This document shows, piece by piece, positions 1-4,399 of a DNA stretch of 5,292 nucleotides. A model generated the notes under the pieces. That model saw nothing but the letters and a program-made list of their open reading frames with translations. It ran no database searches and was not told the origin of the DNA. Location: contig CALMMH010000460.1 in assembly GCA_937868145.1 (NCBI GenBank), forward strand, positions 1 through 5,292. The letters are read 5' to 3'. Both the position numbers and the translations under genes were made by a program. Each line of letters opens with the position of its first letter. Positions within the stretch are counted from its first letter, which is position 1. This DNA comes from an uncultured Phycisphaerales bacterium (lineage in GTDB: Bacteria > Planctomycetota > Phycisphaerae > Sedimentisphaerales > Anaerobacaceae).

Positions 1-92
1 TCGCGCTCCAGTATCTCTTCGACGACTTCGACTGGGCCGACTGGTCGGCGCGGTACGTTCCGCTCCTCGACGTTTCGCAGGAGGAGGAGTAA
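1..92 (+). CDS. 3' end of an unidentified protein (29 codons)
   Basis: The frame beginning at base 3 is open from the window edge to a TAA at 90-92 and encodes a 29-residue C-terminus, ALQYLFDDFDWADWSARYVP followed by LLDVSQEEE. It is rich in aromatic and acidic residues and ends in three Glu codons. I do not recognise the family. The GAG-GAG-GAG run doubles as a strong Shine-Dalgarno-like sequence just before an ATG at 94, so this gene could be translationally coupled to the next one. It could also be an unrelated neighbour whose Glu codons merely resemble a ribosome binding site. That this is the true end of a gene rests on the open frame and its plausible composition only; 29 codons is too short to be certain in GC-rich DNA. 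Confidence 0.55.
   Translation, partial: ALQYLFDDFDWADWSARYVPLLDVSQEEE
81..89 (+). promoter_or_regulatory. Shine-Dalgarno-like GGAGGAGGAG before ATG 94 (alternative start of the GLUG gene)
   Basis: A GAGGAGGAG run ends four bases before an ATG at 94, which is open to the stop at 2542-2544. The match to the anti-Shine-Dalgarno and the spacing are near ideal, so translation from 94 is possible. Against it, the run is also the Glu-Glu-Glu end of the preceding reading frame. Starting here would also place 75 Arg/Pro/Ser-rich residues in front of a normal signal peptide. I list it because it is the main evidence for the longer form of the downstream protein. Confidence 0.4.
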
Positions 93-194
93 CATGCGAT
101 CCTTGACAGACAACGGCGTGCGGGACCTGTACGGAACGGCCCGACAGACGAGGGCGACATCTTCCGGCTGTTCGGAGACAGCCAGCACGCTGAC

Positions 195-286
195 CGGGTG
201 GCAGCCTCAAGCGAAGCTTGGGGATGGCTCCACCGGTTCACAGAGAAGACCATCCCCAAGGCCGGCGGCCTTGAGGCTGCCACCCG
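195..286. repeat. Nested long inverted repeat (palindromic element) upstream of, or inside, the 5' end of the GLUG ORF
   Basis: Two perfect inverted-repeat blocks are nested in 92 bp. The outer arms are CGGGTGGCAGCCTCAAG at 195-211 and its exact reverse complement at 270-286 (17 bp). The inner arms are CTTGGGGATGG at 217-227 and CCATCCCCAAG at 250-260 (11 bp). They are separated by an asymmetric internal loop (212-216 CGAAG against 261-269 GCCGGCGGC), and the terminal loop is 22 nt (228-249). The 28 paired positions make a very stable hairpin. No coding constraint would produce this, and the reading frame crosses it as low-complexity Arg/Pro/Gly sequence. It looks like a mobile palindromic (REP/MITE-like) element or a structured leader. 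Its family is not known to me, and only one copy is in the window. Confidence 0.85.
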
Positions 287-318
287 ACAGGACCTCCCGA
301 AGGTGGGGCAAAGCCCAA

Positions 319-2544
319 GTGTCCCGCCCACTCAGCGTGCTTTTTGTCTGGCTTGCGATGATCCTGTCGTTCGCGGTCGCAGCACAGGCAGCGGAATTCG
401 ACGGCGGCGACGGGACCGCGGCGTCGCCGTACCAGATCGCCACGGCCGAGCAGCTTGTCGCGATCGCCAACGACCCGAATCTGCTGACCAAGTATTTTAC
501 GCTGGTCGCGGACATCGACCTGGACCCGAATCTGCCGGGCGGGCAGGTCTTCACGCACGCGCCGATCGCGGCCGACGACAACGTGTATCGTGGCTCCAGC
601 GTCGCTTACACGGGCCGGTTCTACGGCGGCGGCCATGCGATCCGCCATCTAACGATCGAGGCCGAAGGGATGCAGTATGTGGGCCTGTTCGGACGGATCG
701 GAACCAGGGGCCGCGTCTACGATCTGGCGTTGGAGGACGTCCGCGTGACGGCGGCGGATCACGCCGGAGCGATGGCGGGCTTCAACGAAGGCGGGCTCAC
801 CAACTGCTCGGTGACGGGCGAACTTCGGGTCCCCGCCGGCGGCAGTTGGATCGGCGGCCTCGTGGGCATCAACGCCGGAAGCCTCCTCGACTGTCGGGCG
901 GATGTCACACTGACTGCGGGCGACGGAGGCCTGATGCTGGGCGTCCTCGCGGGCATGCACCGCGGCGGCATGGTCGGCTGCCAGGCTGCGGGCGGCCTTT
1001 TCAGCGGCGCAAAGAGTCTCTATCTGGGCGGGCTTGCGGGAGCCTGCACCGGCGGCATCATTCGGGAGAGCCAGGCGACCGCGGCGGTCGTCGGAGGGGA
1101 CGGGAGTTGGGCCCTCGGCGGCTTGGCGGGACGCGCGGACTCCGAAAGCGTAATCGCCGGTTGCCGAGCCGATGGCGAAGTCGCCGGCGGGCAACGGAGC
1201 CACGACCTGGGCGGTCTCGTGGGAACCTGCTTCGGCGTCGAGGTGGAAAACTGCCACGCGGGCGGCGCGGTCACCGGCGGAGACGCAAGTTCCTGCGTCG
1301 GCGGGCTGCTCGGATCGTACGTGGGGACCGCGGTTCGCAACTCTTACGCTACGGGAACGGTCTCCGGCTTCCGGATGCTGGGCGGATTCGCCGGACGCGT
1401 CCAAACCGGAAGCGAGGTCGTCGACTGCCACGCGGCGGGAAGGGTGCTCCGAGGCGACAAATCATGGGGCCAGGGCGGATTCGTTGGACACATCGATCGG
1501 TCGGACGTCCGCATCCAGGGGTGTTTCTGGGACATGGAACGCAGTCAAGCCTCCGCAAGCGCGGCCGGAGTCGGTTTGACCACGGCCCAGATGCAGAACC
1601 CGCAGGTCTTCCGCACAGCGGGGTGGGATCTGGCCGGCGACCCGACGGATGGGGCGGCCGATCTGTGGCTGGTGTCGGGAGGAGACTCGGGTCCGCAACT
1701 GGCGATCTTCGCCGATCCGTGCCAAGTGCATGTGCTCGAGGGGGTTGGGACCTCGTCCGATCCCTACCGGATCGCCACCGCCGAGGATCTCGGGGCCATG
1801 GGACGGTATAGCCGGTCGGCGTGGTATCGGCTGACGGCGGATATCGACCTGGCGGGAATTACGTGGTCGGCCCCGGTCGTTTCGAGTTTCGCGGGGGTTC
1901 TCGACGGCCGGGGGCACCGGATCCGGTCGCTGACGATTCGCTGCGAGGGGCGGGACCATGTGGGGCTGTTTGGGCGGATCGAAAGGGACGCGTGGGTTTA
2001 TGACCTGGGCCTTGAAGGGGTCGATGTTGCGGTTTCGGGAAAATCGCTCGGCGCCGGCGGTCTGGCGGGCGAGAACGCGGGCTATGTCGCCACTTGCTAT
2101 GTGACGGGAACCCTCGTTGGCGACGGCGGCTCCCGGTCACTGGGCGGCGTGATCGGCGCAAATTGGTTAGGAGTCGTCACAGATTGCTGGACGACGGCGG
2201 AGGTGCGAGCCACAGCCGGAGTCGGACAGGCCGGCGGCTTGGTCGGCTACAACTACATGGGCGCGATCGCGAACTGTTATGCCGCCGGCCGGGTCTTCGG
2301 CGAAGGCGACTCGCAAAGCGGTCTGGTGGGGTATAGTTCCGAGCACGCGGCGGCCGGCAGTTGCTACTACTTGGCCGCCTCAGCCGGTGGCGGGCCGGAT
2401 CGCGGTCCAGGCGTCGCCGTGAGCGTCGAACAAATGATGCAGCGGGCGACCTTCGTCGATTGGGATTTCGGCAAGACTTGGACGGTCTGCGAGGGCAAGG
2501 GATATCCTCGCCTGCGATGGGAACAAGTCGAGTGCGGGGAATGA
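319..2544 (+). CDS. Secreted GLUG-repeat protein, two beta-solenoid modules
   Basis: This is probably an exported, surface or extracellular repeat protein; its ligand or substrate is unknown. Residue numbers here count from ATG 94. Residues 76-99 form a classic Sec signal peptide: VSRPL, a hydrophobic core LFVWLAMILSFAV, and an AQA|AE cleavage site near 99. The mature protein has two homologous modules. Each opens with G-x-G-T-x-x-x-P-Y-x-I-A-T-A-E-x-L (about 106-121 and 550-565), then ADIDL, then a VGLFG-R-I segment (196-202; 623-629). GLUG repeats of about 30 residues follow (GGLVG, GGLAG, GGLLG and so on), nine in module 1 (224-477) and four in module 2 (654-757). Each module closes with a tail, GLTTAQM…GWDL (494-513) or CEGKGYPRLRW (799-809). 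GLUG repeats are known from surface and adhesin-like bacterial proteins. I chose GTG 319 because it places the signal peptide at the N-terminus and follows AAGGTGG at 300-306, although the 12-nt spacing is long. ATG 94 (816 aa) is the alternative. There is no visible C-terminal anchor, sorting motif or membrane segment. Confidence 0.88.
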   Translation: MSRPLSVLFVWLAMILSFAVAAQAAEFDGGDGTAASPYQIATAEQLVAIANDPNLLTKYFTLVADIDLDPNLPGGQVFTHAPIAADDNVYRGSSVAYTGRFYGGGHAIRHLTIEAEGMQYVGLFGRIGTRGRVYDLALEDVRVTAADHAGAMAGFNEGGLTNCSVTGELRVPAGGSWIGGLVGINAGSLLDCRADVTLTAGDGGLMLGVLAGMHRGGMVGCQAAGGLFSGAKSLYLGGLAGACTGGIIRESQATAAVVGGDGSWALGGLAGRADSESVIAGCRADGEVAGGQRSHDLGGLVGTCFGVEVENCHAGGAVTGGDASSCVGGLLGSYVGTAVRNSYATGTVSGFRMLGGFAGRVQTGSEVVDCHAAGRVLRGDKSWGQGGFVGHIDRSDVRIQGCFWDMERSQASASAAGVGLTTAQMQNPQVFRTAGWDLAGDPTDGAADLWLVSGGDSGPQLAIFADPCQVHVLEGVGTSSDPYRIATAEDLGAMGRYSRSAWYRLTADIDLAGITWSAPVVSSFAGVLDGRGHRIRSLTIRCEGRDHVGLFGRIERDAWVYDLGLEGVDVAVSGKSLGAGGLAGENAGYVATCYVTGTLVGDGGSRSLGGVIGANWLGVVTDCWTTAEVRATAGVGQAGGLVGYNYMGAIANCYAAGRVFGEGDSQSGLVGYSSEHAAAGSCYYLAASAGGGPDRGPGVAVSVEQMMQRATFVDWDFGKTWTVCEGKGYPRLRWEQVECGE

Positions 2545-2595
2545 CTTACGTCACGCGCTCAACACCCAGAGGAATGGCGAAATCGGGGGACACAA

Positions 2596-2679
2596 CAAGA
2601 TGTTGCGGGGCCCGATCTCGTCGCTCCCTACAAGTTAACTCGCGTTAAACGACAAAAGACAAGGCCCCACAACAACTTG
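2596..2679. repeat. Imperfect 17-nt inverted repeat in the convergent gap between the GLUG gene and tRNA-Tyr
   Basis: The left arm is CAAGATGTTGCGGGGCC at 2596-2612. The right arm at 2663-2679, reverse-complemented, reads CAAGTTGTTGTGGGGCC, so 15 of 17 positions match, including an uninterrupted GGGGCC/GGCCCC core. The 50-nt loop contains a small TTAAC/GTTAA-type palindrome around 2635-2647. It lies where plus-strand transcription leaving the GLUG gene meets minus-strand transcription leaving the tRNA gene. That position suggests a bidirectional terminator or barrier, but neither side is followed by a run of T, so it is not a canonical intrinsic terminator. Confidence 0.55.
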
Positions 2680-2693
2680 CCTAGATAGTAGTA

Positions 2694-2776
2694 TGGACAG
2701 GGTAGGAATCGAACCTACGTAGGCTTACGCCAATGGGTTTACAGCCCATCCCCTTTAGCCGCTCGGGCACCTGTCC
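2694..2776 (-). tRNA. tRNA-Tyr (anticodon GUA)
   Basis: Read on the minus strand, this 83-nt sequence folds as a class II tRNA. The acceptor arm is GGACAGG (2770-2776) pairing with CCTGTCC (2695-2701), with discriminator A at 2694. The D arm is CCCGAGCGGCTAAAGGG. The anticodon arm is ATGGG, loop CTGTAAA, CCCAT, giving anticodon GTA. A long variable arm (TGGCGTAAGCC region) follows, as expected for bacterial tyrosine tRNAs, and then a T arm GTAGG-TTCGATT-CCTAC. The 3' CCA is not encoded (the following bases are TAC), so it must be added by the CCA-adding enzyme. It is transcribed alone, from a strong upstream promoter, convergently with the GLUG gene. It supplies decoding of UAU and UAC codons. 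Confidence 0.97.
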
Positions 2777-2787
2777 GGATTCGGCCG

Positions 2788-2806
2788 GGCCGCTTTAACT
2801 GCGGCC
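2788..2806 (-). other. Hairpin in the 5' leader of the tRNA-Tyr precursor
   Basis: GGCCGC (2788-2793) and GCGGCC (2801-2806) form a perfect 6-bp GC stem around a 7-nt loop. It falls between the tRNA promoter and the mature tRNA 5' end, so it would lie in the leader that RNase P removes. It is not followed by a T-run in either direction, so I do not read it as a terminator. It may protect the precursor end or be incidental. Confidence 0.5.
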
Positions 2807-2816
2807 AAGCTCCTTC

Positions 2817-2845
2817 ATTAAACGAAAAAAAACGCTCCTTGTCAA
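2817..2845 (-). promoter_or_regulatory. Sigma-70 promoter of tRNA-Tyr
   Basis: On the minus strand a perfect -35 TTGACA (2840-2845) is followed, after a 17-bp spacer, by TTTAAT (2817-2822), one mismatch from TATAAT. The spacer contains an eight-T run. The predicted start is near 2810, which leaves a leader of about 33 nt before the tRNA. The near-consensus match and correct position fit a strong constitutive housekeeping promoter. Confidence 0.85.
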
Positions 2846-2996
2846 CCTCGCGACAGGAATTTTTGCATAGTCCCCTTCCAGGGCGTCTAAAAGACCTCTC
2901 CGCAGCAGGCCGGGTTCCGCGTTCTACGGCCCACCCCACGCTCCCTCCCATCCCGGCTTGGAAAAGTCAGATCGGCCCAATTTCACAATTTCCCAC

Positions 2997-3026
2997 GTGC
3001 CATTCGTAGTTTCCCCTTGGTATAAT
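2997..3026 (+). promoter_or_regulatory. Extended -10 promoter for the pseudopilin gene
   Basis: A perfect TATAAT at 3021-3026 is preceded directly by TGG, which gives the extended -10 form TGnTATAAT. A weak -35, GTGCCA at 2997-3002 (4 of 6), lies 18 bp upstream. The predicted start is near 3033, giving an untranslated leader of about 87 nt ahead of ATG 3120. It is divergent from the tRNA-Tyr promoter about 150 bp away, and I see nothing recognisable in 2846-2996 between them. Confidence 0.7.
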
Positions 3027-3039
3027 GATTGACCTGAAT

Positions 3040-3069
3040 GAGCCTCGGCCGGATCAGTGGGCCGGGCTC
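3040..3069 (+). promoter_or_regulatory. GC-rich hairpin in the pseudopilin 5' leader
   Basis: GAGCC-T-CGGCC (3040-3050) pairs with GGCCGGGCTC (3060-3069). This makes ten base pairs with one bulged T and a 9-nt loop (3051-3059). It begins only a few bases after the predicted transcription start and ends about 38 nt before the ribosome binding site. It may stabilise the mRNA 5' end or control translation. It matches no riboswitch class I recognise. Confidence 0.5.
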
Positions 3070-3106
3070 CCTCAAACCGGCGTTCGCGAGGATCGAAGCG
3101 GAGAAC

Positions 3107-3111
3107 GGGAG
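3107..3111 (+). promoter_or_regulatory. Ribosome binding site deciding the pseudopilin start
   Basis: GGGAG lies eight bases upstream of ATG 3120. It supports that ATG over the in-frame GTG at 3057, which would add 21 Arg/Ser-rich residues in front of a prepilin leader that must lie at the N-terminus to be processed. GTG 3057 also falls in the predicted leader hairpin. Confidence 0.7.
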
Positions 3112-3119
3112 CGGTGCTT

Positions 3120-3878
3120 ATGAAAAACAGAGCGTTCACACTCATCGAGTTGCTTGTGGTCATCGCCGTCATCGCGATTCTGATGGCCATCCTGATGCCC
3201 GCCTTGAATCGGGCCCGGGAGCAGGGCAAACGGGCCGTATGCCAGAACAACGTCAAACAGTTCGGCCTATCCTGGGTTATGTACTCGGATGACAACGATC
3301 AGAAAATCGTCAACGCCTGCACGGTCGAGAACACCGAAGGACACACCGACGCCAGCGAGCCCTGCTGGCTCTACTTCCATTCGGACTGGGCAGACACGGA
3401 CACGCGGATCGACGGGATCAAGAGAGGCGCCATGTGGCCCTACATCAAGTCGCTCAAGCTCTACAAGTGCCCCACCGGCATCCGCGGCGAGGTCAACACC
3501 TACGCCATCGTCGACGCCATGAACGGCGCGATGTCCAGCATTCCCGGGGTCAGCAAGCTGTACATCCGAAAAAAGACGCAAATCAAACGGCCGGGCGAGC
3601 GAATCGTCTTCGTCGACGAGGGCAAGACCTCGACACAGAGCTGGACGATCAACTACCTTACGGAAGCCTGGTGGGACGACCCGCCGGTCCGCCACGGCGC
3701 AGGCACGAACTTCAGTTTCGCCGACGGCCACGCCGAGTACTGGAAGTGGGAGGACCCGCGGACCCTCAAATACGCCCGCAAGGAAAGTGGCCTCCAGGCC
3801 GCGCAGGCAGACAACCAGGACATCCAGCGCCTCCAGCGAGGCGCCTGGGGCGGCCTGGGCTACACGCCGGCGAACTGA
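3120..3878 (+). CDS. Type II/IV pseudopilin-like protein with H-X9-DG domain
   Basis: This 252-residue protein starts with a short basic leader MKNRA and a prepilin processing site A5|F6-TLIELLVV. The usual +5 glutamate (E10) is present, followed by one hydrophobic helix (7-28, ending MPALNRA). A prepilin peptidase of the PilD type would cleave it and methylate Phe6; the helix then anchors it in the inner membrane or a pseudopilus. After the helix comes the typical C41-QNNVKQFGLSWVMYSDDND block, then a YKCPTG segment (115-120) and IKRPGERIVFVDEG (155-168). The H-X9-DG signature follows (H192, D202-G203, FADGH). A polar Gln-rich tail of about 45 residues ends the protein. Such H-X9-DG pseudopilins are very numerous in Planctomycetota and related phyla, and their precise role is unknown. 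The -1 residue is Ala rather than the more usual Gly. No secretion-system gene adjoins it, so it appears to be a solitary unit with its own promoter. Confidence 0.93.
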   Translation: MKNRAFTLIELLVVIAVIAILMAILMPALNRAREQGKRAVCQNNVKQFGLSWVMYSDDNDQKIVNACTVENTEGHTDASEPCWLYFHSDWADTDTRIDGIKRGAMWPYIKSLKLYKCPTGIRGEVNTYAIVDAMNGAMSSIPGVSKLYIRKKTQIKRPGERIVFVDEGKTSTQSWTINYLTEAWWDDPPVRHGAGTNFSFADGHAEYWKWEDPRTLKYARKESGLQAAQADNQDIQRLQRGAWGGLGYTPAN

Positions 3879-3963
3879 TCTCCGCAATCCCGCCCCGTCC
3901 GCAAAAACCGCCTTCACGCTGAAAATCGGAAGCGGCACGCCGCACAACGAGACAAGACCTAAC

Positions 3964-4028
3964 CGCGGAGGTCGCCGAGGACGCGGAGAAGCTGAGGACG
4001 GAAGACAGAAGACAGAAGACAGAGGACG
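3964..4028. repeat. Adjoining 9-nt and 7-nt tandem arrays
   Basis: Positions 3964-3999 read as four degenerate 9-mers: CGCGGAGGT, CGCCGAGGA, CGCGGAGAA, GCTGAGGAC. They run into five 7-mers at 3994-4028: GAGGACG, three perfect GAAGACA copies (4001-4021), and GAGGACG again. The purine-rich strand is the plus strand. Heptanucleotide arrays of this kind occur as dispersed short tandem repeats in several large bacterial genomes. Replication slippage would make the copy number variable. Confidence 0.85.
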
Positions 4029-4163
4029 GACTGAGAATCACGACGCCAACCCGCCCAAAAACAGCGTCTTCCGAACGACGAGCGACAAGTCCCGCCCCCG
4101 TTCGTAGCGTTCCTCCCGAGCAAGGAATATCTCACCACACAGTTCACGAAGAGCGTCAAGGGT

Positions 4164-4190
4164 TTCATCCCACGAGATACGAGGGATGAA
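4164..4190. repeat. 8-bp hairpin TTCATCCC/GGGATGAA
   Basis: TTCATCCC (4164-4171) and GGGATGAA (4183-4190) are exact reverse complements separated by an 11-nt loop. No T-run follows on either strand, so it is better read as part of the intergenic repeat block than as an intrinsic terminator. It sits between convergent genes, where a factor-dependent role is possible. Confidence 0.6.
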
Positions 4191-4206
4191 CGACGAGTTG
4201 CTTTCC

Positions 4207-4243
4207 GACGCACGACGCACCCCGCACAACGCACAACGCACAA
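4207..4243. repeat. Two further 7-nt tandem arrays: GACGCAC x2 and CGCACAA x3
   Basis: Two exact GACGCAC copies (4207-4220) are followed by CC and three exact CGCACAA copies (4223-4243). The two units resemble each other and have the same 7-nt period as the GAAGACA array 200 bp upstream, though the sequences differ. Confidence 0.85.
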
Positions 4244-4352
4244 CGACCCCCGAGCGACGACTCCCCCCGTTCGCAGTGACGCCGCGAGGCATTATCCCGG
4301 GACTGCCCGTTCCGCAACGAGACGTCAAAGACACCCCCTTCTTTCAGGTCCG

Positions 4353-4370
4353 TTTCAATGCCAAACCCCA
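4353..4370 (-). repeat. Degenerate, inverted relative of the 34-bp end-of-window repeat
   Basis: TTTCAATGCCAAACCCCA matches 16 of 18 bases of the reverse complement of the 34-bp unit found at 5201-5268 (TTTCAATGCCTGACCCCA). It is in the opposite orientation and lies just beyond the stop codon of the helical-protein gene, so that gene is flanked by inverted relatives of one repeat family. Confidence 0.5.
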
Positions 4371-4399
4371 TTCCTCAGCGCGCACCATGCCTTCGCAGG

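Larger units (their letters stand above)
4079..4279. repeat. Degenerate direct repeat pair around 4079-4108 and 4251-4279
   Basis: CGAGCGACAAGTCCCGCCCC followed by CGTTCGTAG near 4079-4107 resembles CGAGCGACGACTCCCCCCGT followed by TCGCAG at 4251-4276. They share CGAGCGAC, the C-run and CCCCGTTCG, with a three-base gap and a few substitutions. The pair brackets the 4164-4190 hairpin and the CGCACAA array, so the whole block may be a decayed composite repeat. Confidence 0.4.
3879..4399. other. Gene-free, repeat-rich intergenic region (521 bp)
   Basis: This stretch separates two convergent genes. Open frames across it lack recognisable protein features and reflect only the scarcity of stops in GC-rich DNA. 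What it holds is short repeats: a 9-nt array, two 7-nt arrays, a degenerate direct repeat, an 8-bp hairpin and a REP-like fragment, each listed separately. I see no RNA gene and no hairpin with a following T-run that would be a standard terminator for either flanking gene. Confidence 0.7.

Noticed and set aside
103..131. TTGACA at 103-108 as a promoter for the GLUG gene
   Set aside because: The -35 is perfect, but no acceptable -10 lies 16-18 bp downstream (CCTGTA/CTGTAC), so I do not call a promoter.
198..1811. Long plus-strand frame of 537 codons overlapping the GLUG gene
   Set aside because: The translation is Arg/Gly/Pro-rich without domain structure and lies over a clear GLUG repeat protein. 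It is a GC-rich shadow frame.
2739..2951. Minus-strand 70-codon frame ending inside tRNA-Tyr
   Set aside because: It runs through the tRNA promoter and into the tRNA gene itself and has no recognisable features.
3895..3945. Short hairpin GCGGC-AC-GCCGC after the pseudopilin gene as a terminator
   Set aside because: The stem is only 5 bp with a 2-nt loop, too tight to form well, and no T-run follows.
3267..3947. Minus-strand 226-codon frame over the pseudopilin gene
   Set aside because: It is antisense to a gene with clear prepilin and H-X9-DG signatures, and its own composition (Val/Arg/Asp/Leu, no motifs) is typical of a complementary-strand shadow.
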